Positions 46,366-58,116 are shown, counted from the stretch's first letter. The stretch: DNA of 64,000 nt from Catenulispora sp. EB89 (GCF_041261445.1 NZ_JBGCCU010000039.1:28814-92813); one strand, 5' to 3'. Program-made: numbers and translations. The notes: generated by a model from the sequence alone, not told the origin.

Positions 46366-47466
46366 ATGTTCAAGCGGACACTCATCGGCGCGGCGGTCTG
46401 CGCCCTCGCCGTCACCACCGTCACCGCGTGCTCGAGCTCGAAGAGCAGCGGTTCCGGTTCCTCCTCCACCGGCGCCGCCGGCGGGAGCCTGCCGACCGTG
46501 AAGCTCATGGTCGGCGGCATCGACAAGCAGATCTACCTGCCCTACAAGCTGGCCGACCAGCTGGGCTTCTACAAGAAGTACGGCGTCAACGTCGAGCTGA
46601 GCACCGAGACGCAGGGCGGTGTCGGCGCGGAGGACGCGATGATCTCCGGCAGCGTCGACATGGCCGGCGCGTGGTACAACCACACGATCGACTTCCAGGC
46701 CAAGGGCAAGGCCGTCGAGGACATCGTCAACCTTTCCGGCGCGCCGGGCGAGCGCGAGATGTGCGCCACGAACAGCGGTGTGCACTCGGCGGCCGACTTC
46801 GCCGGCAAGACCCTGGGCGTCACCGACCTGGGCTCGGGCACCGACACGCTCACCACGTTCCTCGCCGCGCAGAAGAACCTGGCCCCGAACCAGTACCACA
46901 AGCTGGCCGCCGGCGCGGGCGCGACGGCGATCGCCGCCCTGCAGCACGGCACGGCGGCCTGCGTCATGACGACGCAGCCGACGGTGCTCGCGATGGAGAA
47001 GCAGAAGATCGGCTACTCGGCGATCGACCTGGCCACCGCGCAGGGCGCGACGGCGGCGATGGGCGGCACCTGGCCCTCGGCCGGCGTCCTGGCCCAGACC
47101 AGCTGGGTCAACAGCCACAAGACCGAGGCCCAGGCCGTGGTCAACGCCCTGGTCGCGACCATGCACTGGATCGACACGCACAGCGCCGCCGACATCGCCA
47201 ACGCGCTGCCCGCGACCTACGTCCAGAACAGCACCATCACCAAGGCCGACTACATCGCGGCCCTGACCCAGGACAAGGGCCAGTTCCTCCCGGACGGCAT
47301 CATGCCGGCCGGCGGTCCGAAGACCGTGCTCGCGACCGAGAAGATCGTCGGCGTCGACACCTCGAAGATCAACCTGTCGGCGACCTTCACCAACGACTTC
47401 GTGACGGCCGCGAACAAGCTGGAGGGCACGCAGATCACCCAGACGCCGGCCGGCGCCGACGGCTGA
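46366..47466 (+). CDS. ABC importer substrate-binding lipoprotein (NMT1/SsuA-like)
   Basis: 366 residues. Lipoprotein signal with lipobox ending at Cys22 (TVTAC), Ser/Gly linker, then the two-lobe NMT1/SsuA fold: KLMVGGIDKQIYLPYKLADQ, LGFYKKYGVNVEL, DAMISGSVDMAGAW and a FAGKTLGVTDLGSGTD hinge strand. It delivers an organic solute to the upstream permease. The class includes sulfonate, nitrate, taurine and thiamine-precursor binders; no neighbouring enzyme identifies the substrate. Confidence 0.9.
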   Translation: MFKRTLIGAAVCALAVTTVTACSSSKSSGSGSSSTGAAGGSLPTVKLMVGGIDKQIYLPYKLADQLGFYKKYGVNVELSTETQGGVGAEDAMISGSVDMAGAWYNHTIDFQAKGKAVEDIVNLSGAPGEREMCATNSGVHSAADFAGKTLGVTDLGSGTDTLTTFLAAQKNLAPNQYHKLAAGAGATAIAALQHGTAACVMTTQPTVLAMEKQKIGYSAIDLATAQGATAAMGGTWPSAGVLAQTSWVNSHKTEAQAVVNALVATMHWIDTHSAADIANALPATYVQNSTITKADYIAALTQDKGQFLPDGIMPAGGPKTVLATEKIVGVDTSKINLSATFTNDFVTAANKLEGTQITQTPAGADG

Positions 47467-47681
47467 GCAACCGGCTGGGCAACCGGCTGAGGCCACCGCG
47501 ACCGGGGTGTCCGGAACGGTTCCACGGCAGCGGACGTCCGGGTCTGTGACCCGGGCGTCCGCCGTGCGCGAACCAGCCTGTGAAGTTCAAGAAACACTCA
47601 AGATCCTTGATCATGGCTCCCTTTCCGATCGACAATCTGAGCGTTCGCGAAATCTCTGCCGGATATGCAAAGGGGAACCAG

Positions 47682-48116
47682 ATGGGCATTCTGAAAAAGG
47701 TGGCCGCAGTCGGCGCCGCGACGGCAGCCATTTCTGTGATATCGGCAGGAGGGGCGTTCGCCAACGGTCCGACGTACGCGTTCCAGTCCGGCGTGCACAC
47801 CGTGGACCGCTGTCAGAACTCCACCAGCGGCGGCACGGCCGTCGGCGGCTGGGCGCACGGCCAGTTCGTGGCCAACTCCGACGGCGGCGGCGGGTGCAGC
47901 GTCACCTACCTGGAGCTGGTCTACGTGGACAACAGCGGGAACGAGCAGGCCAAGTACGTCCAGTCGAACTGGGGGAGCGGGTCCGACACCTGCGGTGCCT
48001 CCTGCGACCAGATCGTCTGGCCGACCAGCAGCTACCAGCGGATCGTCGAGGTCGTGGGCTCTTCGCAGTCCGGGCTGACCGGTAACAGCACCGGCGGCAT
48101 CTACCTCTACTACTGA
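47682..48116 (+). CDS. Small secreted protein, unknown
   Basis: 144 residues from the ATG at 47682, preceded by AAGGGGA 6 nt upstream. Signal peptide at about 1-27 ending SAGGAFA-NG. The mature part of about 117 residues has four Cys, is Ser/Gly/Thr-rich and ends in GGIYLYY. No family recognised. A terminator follows directly. Confidence 0.7.
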   Translation: MGILKKVAAVGAATAAISVISAGGAFANGPTYAFQSGVHTVDRCQNSTSGGTAVGGWAHGQFVANSDGGGGCSVTYLELVYVDNSGNEQAKYVQSNWGSGSDTCGASCDQIVWPTSSYQRIVEVVGSSQSGLTGNSTGGIYLYY

Positions 48117-48122
48117 TCCGAT

Positions 48123-48167
48123 CCGCCGCGCCCCTTTCGGGGTCAGCACCCTGACGGGGCGCGGCGG
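48123..48167 (+). terminator. Terminator-like compound hairpin
   Basis: CCGCCGCGCCCC (48123-48134) and GGGGCGCGGCGG (48156-48167) form a 12-bp outer stem. Inside it TCAG/CTGA and CCCC/GGGG pairs allow an alternative fold. Located 7 bp after the stop. Confidence 0.65.
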
Positions 48168-48210
48168 CGTTCACCTGCCGAGGGCGGACAAGCCGCCGCA
48201 AGGACCGCTG

Positions 48211-48813
48211 ATGACACTTCGTACCGACACCAGACCACTTCGACTTCAGGGACTCTCCGACCGCCGCCGACGACGTTGGTGGATCGTCGCAGCCGTCGTC
48301 CTGGCCATCGTCGGCGTGGCAACCGCGGTCGGCGTGGTCACCCATCGTGGCAGTGGGCGTTCCGTGTCGGTGCTGGCGCCGGCTCGCGGGGACGCCATGC
48401 CGTCGGACACGGCTGCTGTCGGCTGGGTTGAAGGCGGCCAAGCCTGCTACGGAAGCGCGGTTCCCGCTGACTTCGCGCGGACCGAGCGGCACCACTGCGT
48501 GGCTGAGCCACCGGCGGGCAACGGCTCGCCGTCGCTGTGGTCGAAGCCGCACTTTCTAAGCGAACCGCATCCTGCGGACGGGAAATCCATCCTGGCCGTC
48601 GGGTTCGTCACCGGAGGCGTTTCCTCGGTCGAGGTCACCATGGCCTCGGGCGACGTCGTCACCTCCCAGGTGGTGACGTTGCGCGGGGGCGGTTCCACCG
48701 GGGCCTACGCGCTCTGGCTGCCGATGACCGCGCAACACGGCATCAGCTGGACGGATATCGCGGCGGTCACGGGGCGTGACTCTGCGGGGAACGCCGTGGC
48801 CCGGCTGAGCTAG
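48211..48813 (+). CDS. Single-pass membrane protein, unknown
   Basis: 200 residues. Basic N-terminus (DRRRRRWW), one helix at about 24-45, then an extracytoplasmic domain of about 150 residues with two Cys. No family recognised. It has lower third-position GC than its neighbours. It precedes an orphan response regulator gene by 80 bp and could be functionally tied to it; unproven. Confidence 0.65.
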   Translation: MTLRTDTRPLRLQGLSDRRRRRWWIVAAVVLAIVGVATAVGVVTHRGSGRSVSVLAPARGDAMPSDTAAVGWVEGGQACYGSAVPADFARTERHHCVAEPPAGNGSPSLWSKPHFLSEPHPADGKSILAVGFVTGGVSSVEVTMASGDVVTSQVVTLRGGGSTGAYALWLPMTAQHGISWTDIAAVTGRDSAGNAVARLS

Positions 48814-48895
48814 CAGTTCGGCGCTTTGTCGCAAAGCAAGGTCATGAATCACGATGCGGGCGTGCTCCACGTCCGTGGTCGACGGGGGGATCATC

Positions 48896-49579
48896 GTGAA
48901 GTGTCTGCTGGTCGAGGACGACGCACGGGTCGTGGCACTGGAGCGCCGACTCCTGGCAGCACACGGGATCGAGGTGATCGTCGCCGGCACGATCCCGCAG
49001 GCGGTGGCCGCGCTGTCCGCCGATCCCGGGATCATCCTGCTAGACCTGTCGCTGCCGGGCGCGGTCGGCTTCCAGTCGCTGCGCGAGATGCGGAGGGTCT
49101 CGCAGTTGCCGATCATCGTCGTCACGGGTCGGTCCGACGGCGATTCGGTGGTCCAGGGGCTGAGCCTCGGGGCGGACGACTATGTCGTCAAGCCATTCGC
49201 CACTCGTGAACTTGTCGCGCGGATGGCTGCGGTTCTGCGGCGCTGCGCGATGAGAACGGGCCTCGACGGCAGTGTCGCATTGGTGAGCGGGGATTTGCAG
49301 ATGGACTATACGACTCGGTGTGTCACCGTGAAATCGGAGTCGATTCAGGTCACTCGCAAAGAATTCGAGATACTCGCGATTCTGGCGAGGCTGCCCGGCG
49401 CGGTCATTCGGCGCGAACAGCTGCTGGGCGAGATCTGGGGCGTGTTCGACCCTTCGGCGGCGCACAGCCTCGAATCACACGTCACGGCGCTGCGCCGAAA
49501 GCTCCGGCCGCACTGCGAGATCAAGGCCGCGCGGGGGATCGGGTACAAGCTGCTCGTCGCCGGCGGCGTGCCGAGCTGA
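48896..49579 (+). CDS. Orphan OmpR/PhoB-type response regulator
   Basis: 227 residues from the GTG at 48896, with GGGGGGA upstream. Receiver: Glu7-Asp8-Asp9, phospho-acceptor Asp50 (LLDLSLPG), Thr77 and Lys99 (VVKPF). The winged helix at about 130-222 includes VTRKEFEILAILARLPG and ARGIGYKL. DNA in its second half is noticeably less GC-rich than average. The kinase next door belongs to a different (CitA) class with its own regulator, so this one is an orphan. Confidence 0.9.
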   Translation: MKCLLVEDDARVVALERRLLAAHGIEVIVAGTIPQAVAALSADPGIILLDLSLPGAVGFQSLREMRRVSQLPIIVVTGRSDGDSVVQGLSLGADDYVVKPFATRELVARMAAVLRRCAMRTGLDGSVALVSGDLQMDYTTRCVTVKSESIQVTRKEFEILAILARLPGAVIRREQLLGEIWGVFDPSAAHSLESHVTALRRKLRPHCEIKAARGIGYKLLVAGGVPS

Positions 49580-49710
49580 GGCGCGGGGTGCCTTCGTTAC
49601 GTCGACCTTTCGTGTGCGAACCGCGTTTGCCGCGTTACTCGCTGTTTTGCTCGTTTTGCTCAGCGGGCGAGCCCTTGTCTGATCTGCGGAAACGGCACAC
49701 AATCTGACCA

Positions 49711-51348
49711 ATGCGACAGGGATCGGGACGACGGCTGAGCAGCCAGATCTTCGTCAGCCAGGTGTCGATCCTGCTGGTGGTGGTGCTGGTGGGATTCGGG
49801 CTGTTCGCGGTCCAGGAGCGCAAGCAGGTCGACCGGCAGTACATGGACGAGGCGTTGCAGATCGCGCAGACCGTCGCCGACACGCCGGAGGTCAAGTCCT
49901 GCATCGGTTTCCCCTCGACGAACTGCGACGGGACGCTGCAGAACATCGCCGACCGGCTCCAGCGCGACACCAAGACCGACTACGTCGTCATCGTCGACCA
50001 GAACCGGATCCGCCACACGCACCCCAACCAGTTGCTGCGCGGCCAGCCGATCGAGGAGCCGCTGGTCACCAAGCCCGACGTCCGGTTCGACCCAGGCAGC
50101 GTCGGGGAGTCGGTGAACGGCCGGGTCCCGCTGTACGGCCCGCTCGGCAACCAGATCGGCGAGGTGTCGGTCGGGCGCAAGGTCACCTCCGTGACCTCCG
50201 TCTTCGTCGGCCAGCTCCCGGTCTACGCGGCCTGGTTCGGCGCGGCGCTCGGCGTCGGCGCGCTGGCCTCCTACGCCCTGGCCCGCCGCCTGAAGCGCCG
50301 CACCTTCGGCCTGGAGCTCGACGAGATCTCCAAGCTCCTGCAGGAGCGCGAGGCCGTCCTGCACGGCATCCGCGAGGGCATGATCGCCTTCGACCGGGCC
50401 GGCCGGGTCAGCATGGTCAACGACGAGGCGCGGCGGCTGCTGGGCCTGCCGATGTTCGGCGGGGTCGGCGGCTACCTGGAGGACGTCGTGCCGCCCGGGC
50501 GGCTGCAGGACCTGCTCTCCGGCGAGATCGAGGGCAAGGACCAGGTCGTGCTGACCGACGATTACTACCTGACGGTGAACCGGATGCCGGTGACGCTGGC
50601 CGGCCGGCCGCACGGCGCGGTGGTCACGCTGCGGGACCGCACCGAGCTGTCCGGGCTGCTGCGCGAGCTGGACAGCGTCACCAGCCTCACCGACGCGCTG
50701 CGGGCCCAGCAGCACGAGTTCTCCAACCGCATGCACACCGTCGCCGGCCTGCTGGAGCTCGGCGAGACCGACGAGGCGCTGCAGTTCCTCACCGACCTGT
50801 CCGGGGCCGAGGCCGCGTTCGCCGAGTCGGTGCGCTCCCGGATCGCGCCGTCGGTCCTGGTCGGGCTGATCCTGGCCAAGGCCGCGGTCGCCGGGGAGCG
50901 CGGCGTGGAGCTGGAGCTGACCGACGACACCTGGCTCGGCGACACCCCGGACAAGGTGCAGGCGCTGACCACGGTGCTGGGCAACCTGATCGACAACGCC
51001 TTCGACGCCGTCTCCGGGCCCGGCGTCGACCCCGGCAAGCAGGGGCGGGTGCTGGTCTCGATCGTCGAGGACGACGACGGGATCGGCGTCCGCGTCGCCG
51101 ACAACGGCCCCGGCGTCCCGGCCGGGGCGGCCGAGCACGTCTTCACCGACGGCTTCACCACCAAGCCGGCAACGGGTTCGATGCGAAGGGGTCTCGGTTT
51201 GGCCCTGGTGCATCGGCTGGTGCAGCGTCTCGGGGGTAGCATCACGGCGTCGGAGGGGCCCGGCGCGGTGTTCACCGTGCGGCTGCCGAAGGCTGCCGAG
51301 AACCGGGGGACGCTGCTGAGCACCGGAGGAGGCACGAGACCACGATGA
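49711..51348 (+). CDS. CitA/DcuS-type sensor histidine kinase
   Basis: 545 residues. TM1 at about 14-33, extracytoplasmic PDC sensor domain (about 34-168, with Cys pair CIGFPSTNC), TM2 at about 172-193, cytoplasmic PAS (about 205-310), the SpoOB-like phospho-acceptor His335 (QQHEFSNRMHTVAGLLELG), and HATPase with DNAFDA, DNGPGVP and GLGLALV. This class senses C4-dicarboxylates or citrate outside the cell. It overlaps its response regulator gene (ATGA). No dicarboxylate transporter is nearby, which is unusual. Confidence 0.94.
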   Translation: MRQGSGRRLSSQIFVSQVSILLVVVLVGFGLFAVQERKQVDRQYMDEALQIAQTVADTPEVKSCIGFPSTNCDGTLQNIADRLQRDTKTDYVVIVDQNRIRHTHPNQLLRGQPIEEPLVTKPDVRFDPGSVGESVNGRVPLYGPLGNQIGEVSVGRKVTSVTSVFVGQLPVYAAWFGAALGVGALASYALARRLKRRTFGLELDEISKLLQEREAVLHGIREGMIAFDRAGRVSMVNDEARRLLGLPMFGGVGGYLEDVVPPGRLQDLLSGEIEGKDQVVLTDDYYLTVNRMPVTLAGRPHGAVVTLRDRTELSGLLRELDSVTSLTDALRAQQHEFSNRMHTVAGLLELGETDEALQFLTDLSGAEAAFAESVRSRIAPSVLVGLILAKAAVAGERGVELELTDDTWLGDTPDKVQALTTVLGNLIDNAFDAVSGPGVDPGKQGRVLVSIVEDDDGIGVRVADNGPGVPAGAAEHVFTDGFTTKPATGSMRRGLGLALVHRLVQRLGGSITASEGPGAVFTVRLPKAAENRGTLLSTGGGTRPR

Positions 51349-52112
51349 GCGCCGCCATGGCCGCTGCCGGCCCGCCTTCACCCCAGTCGTCGCACGGCGC
51401 CGTCGCCGGGACCGTGCGGGTCCTGGTCGTCGACGACGACTACCGGGTCGCGAAGATCCACGCCGCGTACGTCGACCGCACCCCCGGCTTCGCCGTCTGC
51501 GGCCAGGCGCACTCCGCCGAGGCGGCCCTGGACCTGATCGAGGTGCTGCGGCCGGACCTGGTGCTGATGGACGTGTACCTGCCCGACGGCGACGGGCTCG
51601 GGGTGATCCGCAAGCTGCTGGAGGCGCCGGAGTCGGGCGAGTCCGGCCCGCGCCCGGACTTCGTGGTGATCACGGCGGCCCGCGACGTGAGCACGGTGCG
51701 CACCGCGATGCAGCTCGGGGCCGTGCACTACCTGGTGAAGCCGTTCGGCTACCCGGCGATGGCCGAGAAGCTGACCTCCTACCTGGACCTGCGGCGCCGG
51801 ATGGAGACGCTGGACGACGCGGACGCCGACCAGGCCGACGTGGACGAGCTGTTCGGGCTGCTGCGCGGCCAGCCGGCGCTCCCGGCGCTCCCGGCCAAGG
51901 GGCACTCGGCGCCGACGCTGGAGCTGGTGCGCAACGCGGTGCGGGCGGCGGGCGGCGACGTGTCGGCCTCGGAGGTGGCCGAGCGAGTGGGGATCTCACG
52001 TCCGACGGCGCAGCGCTATCTCAGCTATCTGACTCGGCACGGGGTGGTGCGGCTGCAGCTGCGCTACGGGACGACCGGGCGTCCGGAGCACCGGTACTCG
52101 GCGGTGGGGTGA
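51345..52112 (+). CDS. CitB/DcuR-type response regulator
   Basis: 255 residues. Receiver at about 24-145 with Asp30-Asp31-Asp32, phospho-acceptor Asp76 (VLMDVYLPDG), Thr near 110 and Lys in LVKPFGYP. The C-terminal helix-turn-helix (SASEVAERVGISRPTAQRYL) is the CitB/DcuR type. Cognate partner of the kinase upstream, with overlapping stop/start. Confidence 0.94.
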   Translation: MSAAMAAAGPPSPQSSHGAVAGTVRVLVVDDDYRVAKIHAAYVDRTPGFAVCGQAHSAEAALDLIEVLRPDLVLMDVYLPDGDGLGVIRKLLEAPESGESGPRPDFVVITAARDVSTVRTAMQLGAVHYLVKPFGYPAMAEKLTSYLDLRRRMETLDDADADQADVDELFGLLRGQPALPALPAKGHSAPTLELVRNAVRAAGGDVSASEVAERVGISRPTAQRYLSYLTRHGVVRLQLRYGTTGRPEHRYSAVG

Positions 52113-52517
52113 GGCGGGGGTCGGGTTTTCTCCGGCCGTGTTCTCCCGCTGCGTCTCCTGACGCGTTTTCCCGACGCGTTCCCCGTCACGCCGCGCGCCG
52201 ACCCGGATTCGCTCGCACAGGGTGTCCGCCAGTGCGTGCCGCGTGGTCGAAAACCCTTGCGGGCCCTCGGAAACCGCACACGCCGCGTCATCGGCGCCAG
52301 TCCGCACGGACGCCACCAGCAGTCGCGCTTCGATAACGAAACCCTGACTTCCGCCCCTATTTGTCCGTTTATCGCAGCGCCAAGGCGGCGATTTCCGGCT
52401 GGTCCTGCTGAATCGTGCATCAGCACATGCCTACACTGTCTGCACCGCATCTCCACGGGCGCTCGGGCACCCAGGGGCGGCGGGGCGTGTAGATCGGAAC
52501 CCAAGGGAGACCAGACA
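52113..52517. other. Intergenic region upstream of rbpA
   Basis: About 400 bp without a supported gene. A TACACT -10 candidate (52432-52437) lies some 80 bp before rbpA. AAGGGAG at 52503-52509 is the ribosome site. Confidence 0.4.
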
Positions 52518-52853
52518 GTGGCAAGTGGAAACGCGATCCGAGGCAGCCGCGTCGGTGCGGGACCGATGGGGGAGGCCGAGCGCGGCGAGAGCGCCCCTCG
52601 GGTGTTCGTCTCTTTCTGGTGCGTGAACAAGCACGAGACCAAGCCCTCCTTCGCCAGCGACGCGCAGATCCCCGACACCTGGGACTGCCCCCGCTGCGGC
52701 TTCCCCGCCGGCCCGGACAAGGACAACCCCCCGGCGCGCTCGCGCACCGAGCCCTACAAGACCCACCTGGCGTACGTCCGCGAACGCCGCTCCGCCGAGG
52801 ACGGCGACCAGATCCTCGCCGAGGCCCTGGCCAAGCTGCGCGGCCAGATCTGA
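52518..52853 (+). CDS. rbpA: RNA polymerase-binding protein RbpA
   Basis: 111 residues from a GTG. N-terminal AIRGSRVGAGPMGEAERGE, the core RVFVSFWCVNKHETKPSFA with the first Cys, the CPRCGFPAG zinc-like pair, and the sigma-interacting C-terminus (PARSRTEPYKTHLAYVRERR, then EALAKLR). RbpA binds RNA polymerase and the primary sigma factor and stimulates open-complex formation; it is specific to actinobacteria. A terminator follows at 53006. Confidence 0.96.
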   Translation: MASGNAIRGSRVGAGPMGEAERGESAPRVFVSFWCVNKHETKPSFASDAQIPDTWDCPRCGFPAGPDKDNPPARSRTEPYKTHLAYVRERRSAEDGDQILAEALAKLRGQI

Positions 52854-53005
52854 GGACCAGCCGGTCCGGGCCCCGACGCCCCGATCCGCGCGGAACCGCC
52901 CGCACCACCGCACCACCCGCGTCACCGCCCGGCCGCGCTCCACTCGGTCCTCGGGCGATGGGCGCTGGCGTGCTGCGCCGGCGGCGCTGAGCTGCTGACG
53001 TGCCG

Positions 53006-53040
53006 AAGCCCCGCCTTCCGGATGCGGAGGGCGGGGCTTT
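53006..53040 (+). terminator. Rho-independent terminator after rbpA
   Basis: AAGCCCCGCC (53006-53015) pairs with GGCGGGGCTT (53030-53039), with a partly pairing inner loop (TTCC/GGAG), followed by TTT. Confidence 0.75.
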
Positions 53041-53089
53041 CGCGCGCGATGCCGGGCTGCCCGCTGTCGGTGAGCGGACAGCCGATGTG

Positions 53090-53510
53090 TGGTCAGGCGG
53101 GCAGGCGGCCGAGCTGGTGGGCGGGCGGCGGGCGGCGGTCGGTCGGGCAAGCGGTCAGGCAGTCGGTCGGTCGGTCAAGCGGTCAGGCAGTCGGTCGGTC
53201 GGTCAAGCGGTCAGGCCGTCGGGCCGTCGGTCGGTCGGGCGGTTGGGCAAGCAGTCAGGCGGGCGTGTGGTCGGGCGGTTGGGCAAGCGGTCAGGCGGGC
53301 GAGTGGGCGAGCGGGCGAGCGGTCGGGCGGTCGGGCGGTCGGTCAAGCGGGAAGGCAAGCAGGCGGTCGGGCGAGTGGTCGGGCCGTCGGGCAAGCGGTC
53401 AGGCGGCCGGGCAAGCGGCCGGGCGGTCGGGCGGTCGGCTTGGTGGTCGGGCAAGCAGTCAGGCGATCAGGCAAGCAGGCGGTCGGGCAGGCCATGTGGT
53501 CAGGCGGTCA
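53090..53510. repeat. Low-complexity tandem repeat region
   Basis: About 420 bp made almost wholly of permuted short units: GGTCGGTC, GGTCAGGC, GGGCGGTC, AAGCGGTCAGGCGG. Units of 4, 8 and 10 bp mix; no single fixed period spans the block. Reading frames through it are open on both strands but give only Arg/Gly/Ser/Val repeats, so it is probably non-coding. It lies between the rbpA terminator and the 3' end of the TPR gene; 52854-53005 before it holds nothing recognisable. Confidence 0.85.
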
Positions 53511-54816
53511 GATCTCGTTTCGGCGGCTCCCACTTCAGCGCGAGCTCGATACCCTCCTCGATCCGGCCCAGCCGGAGCAAAGCCTCGGCGCACTTCAGCG
53601 ATGCCCAGCGCAATCTCCCACTGAGCGGAGCGAGCACGCCGACCGCGTCCTCCCACCGCCGGGCACGCGATAGGAGCAAGGCACTGTGGAACGCCGCCGC
53701 GGTCGCGTCACCGTCGCCGCCGGGATGCGCCCGGAGCTCGGCGATCGCCTGGTCCACGCCGTCCCGGTCGGCCAACGCGGTCGCGCGCAGCGTCAGCAGC
53801 CCCATCGTCATGCCTCCGGCCCGGTCCGCGACGTCGTCGATCAGCGCCAGGGCCTCCGTGTGCCGACCGTGCTTGGCCAGGGCCCGGCACAAGGCGTGCA
53901 GCCCGAGGCCCGGGACGGGCCCACTGTCGAGAGCCGCCAGCACCTCGGTCGCCTCCTCCAGGCGACCGGCGCGGAGCAGCATCTCGCCGTAAGCGAGCTG
54001 ACGGTCGTGATCGACGGTCCCGAAGGGAGCCAGTGTCGCCAGGGCCGCATCCCGGTCACCGCGGTTCTCCAGGATTTCCGCGAAGCGCACAGCGGCCCAC
54101 CTTCCGGCCGGGCCCGCTATGAGCTCGCGGACCGCGTTCTCCCGACCTTGCACGACCAGGAGATCAACGAGCTTTCGCAACGGGCCGGTGTACACCAGAT
54201 CGTTGATCATGACGCGCCGCCGGAGCGCCTTTTCCGCCTCGGCGGCCCGACCGCTCCGGATCAGCGCCTCGGCGAGGTCCTCGGTTTTGGCACCCGAGGG
54301 CCCCGCGGCCGTCGCGATCAGCCGCTCGGCCACCTCCGCGTCCCGGCCCAGGCCTTCGGCGGCCGTGATCCACGCTGCGGTCAGCTTCCAGTGCCCGGCA
54401 TAAGGCAGAAGCAGCTCGAACGCCTCGTGCCGGCGGCCGTGCGCGACCAACAGATCGGCCTGGAGCTTCAGCGCGGTGTGCTCCAGAATCGCGGCCTTCT
54501 CCGGGTCGTCCGGCAAAGCCCGTGCCAGAGCCAGTGCCTCATCGACACGTCCGGCGGCGGCCAGTGTTCGGGCGGTCAGATCGGTCACCGACCACACCCC
54601 GGCGTCGGCGAACGGCAGCAGCATCTCCACCGCCGCGTCCGCCTCGCCACGTTCGACCGCCGCTGCCGCCCACGCCGAAGCGCAGTTCCAGTCACCGGCG
54701 GCTGCGTGTCGAAGCACCACGTCCGTGTGCCCGAGCCGGATCAGCAGCGTGACCAGCGCCGGCGGGATCCCGCCTGCGCCGCGTGCGGAACGCCGCCTGA
54801 GCTCGCTCGCATCCAT
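53500..54816 (-). CDS. TPR-repeat protein, unknown
   Basis: 438 residues made of about twelve helical-hairpin repeats with the TPR/SEL1-like pattern (for example RTLAAAGRVDEALALARALP, LLRAGRLEEATEVLAALDSG). No membrane segment, signal or enzyme domain. It probably acts as a protein-interaction scaffold. Its 3' end abuts, and overlaps by a few bases, the low-complexity repeat block, so the last residues (PPKRDLTA) may have been shaped by repeat growth. Confidence 0.82.
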   Translation of the reverse strand: MDASELRRRSARGAGGIPPALVTLLIRLGHTDVVLRHAAAGDWNCASAWAAAAVERGEADAAVEMLLPFADAGVWSVTDLTARTLAAAGRVDEALALARALPDDPEKAAILEHTALKLQADLLVAHGRRHEAFELLLPYAGHWKLTAAWITAAEGLGRDAEVAERLIATAAGPSGAKTEDLAEALIRSGRAAEAEKALRRRVMINDLVYTGPLRKLVDLLVVQGRENAVRELIAGPAGRWAAVRFAEILENRGDRDAALATLAPFGTVDHDRQLAYGEMLLRAGRLEEATEVLAALDSGPVPGLGLHALCRALAKHGRHTEALALIDDVADRAGGMTMGLLTLRATALADRDGVDQAIAELRAHPGGDGDATAAAFHSALLLSRARRWEDAVGVLAPLSGRLRWASLKCAEALLRLGRIEEGIELALKWEPPKRDLTA

Positions 54817-54867
54817 GTGCGAGATCTTATTCAGGCGTTACCGCACGGCCGCCGGAATTCATGCCGC

Positions 54868-57183
<2,316 letters not shown>

Positions 57184-57275
57184 GATGCGGGCTCCTTTGC
57201 CTCGGTGGTTCCCCGCCATTGTCGCGCCACGGACGCCGACGTGGAAATGTCCGCCCCGGCACTAGGGTGGACGGC

Positions 57276-58049
57276 ATGGTTGGCGCCACCGAGCTTCAGG
57301 AACGCGCGGCACGCGCCGTGCCCGCCGAGTACGTGACCCGGATCGGGCCGTGGTGGCTCCGGCACGCCCCGGGGTGTTCGTGGTGGATCGGCTCGGTACT
57401 GCCGCATATGCTGCAAACAACCCATAACGGCAACGCCATCGTTTCCCGCGCCGAGCTGGACGGCCTGATCTCCGCGGCCGAGGCCTACACGGCCGAGCGC
57501 GGCATCCCGACGCTCATGCAGATGACTCCCGGAGCCGTGTCGCCGGACCTCGACGCGATCCTGGAGGCGCGCGGCTACGAACGTCAGACCTCTGTGTCGC
57601 TCCAGACCGCCACGACCGCCGAGGTCCTGGCCCTGGCCCCGACGGGCTCGCTGCGCGCCCGGCTGACCGAGGAGCCGACGCGCGAATGGTTCGACGCCTG
57701 GCGCGGCGTCATCGGCGGCGACCCGGATCCACAGTGGCGGCTGCTGCGACGCGTTGCGGAACCCAGCGCCTACGTGCGCGTGGAGCTCGGCGACGAGACC
57801 GTCGCCGTCGGACGCGCGGTCGCCGACACCGGCTGGGCCGGCGTGTTCAACATGGCGACCCGCCGCGAGGCCCGCGGCAAGGGCGCGGCCGGCGCCGTGC
57901 TCGCGGCGCTGGCGGGCTGGGCCGCGGCGAACGACGTGCCGCGGATGTACTTGCAGGCCGAGCACGAGAACGAGACCGCGATGCGGTTGTACGGACGCGT
58001 CGGGTTCAGTGAGCTGGTCCCGTTCTACTTCCGGGTGCTGGAGCGGTAG
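57276..58049 (+). CDS. GNAT-family N-acetyltransferase
   Basis: 257 residues. C-terminal GNAT domain with MATRREARGKGAAGAVLAAL (acetyl-CoA loop RxxGKGA) and NETAMRLYGRVGFSEL. The N-terminal half (WWLRHAPGCSWWIGSV) is a second, degenerate GNAT-like half seen in two-domain actinobacterial acetyltransferases. Leaderless: TAGGGT at 57263-57268, 7 nt, ATG. Divergent from the YdeP-like gene. Acceptor unknown. Confidence 0.88.
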   Translation: MVGATELQERAARAVPAEYVTRIGPWWLRHAPGCSWWIGSVLPHMLQTTHNGNAIVSRAELDGLISAAEAYTAERGIPTLMQMTPGAVSPDLDAILEARGYERQTSVSLQTATTAEVLALAPTGSLRARLTEEPTREWFDAWRGVIGGDPDPQWRLLRRVAEPSAYVRVELGDETVAVGRAVADTGWAGVFNMATRREARGKGAAGAVLAALAGWAAANDVPRMYLQAEHENETAMRLYGRVGFSELVPFYFRVLER

Positions 58050-58116
58050 GCCGCGCGGACGCTCGGCCCGGCGCGCGCGGTGTGAACAGGCGCCGAGCGC
58101 CGGGCCCCACAGCGTC

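Noticed and set aside
53090..53510. Possible CRISPR array
   Set aside because: Units are short, permuted and contiguous, without unique 30-40-bp spacers; no cas genes nearby.
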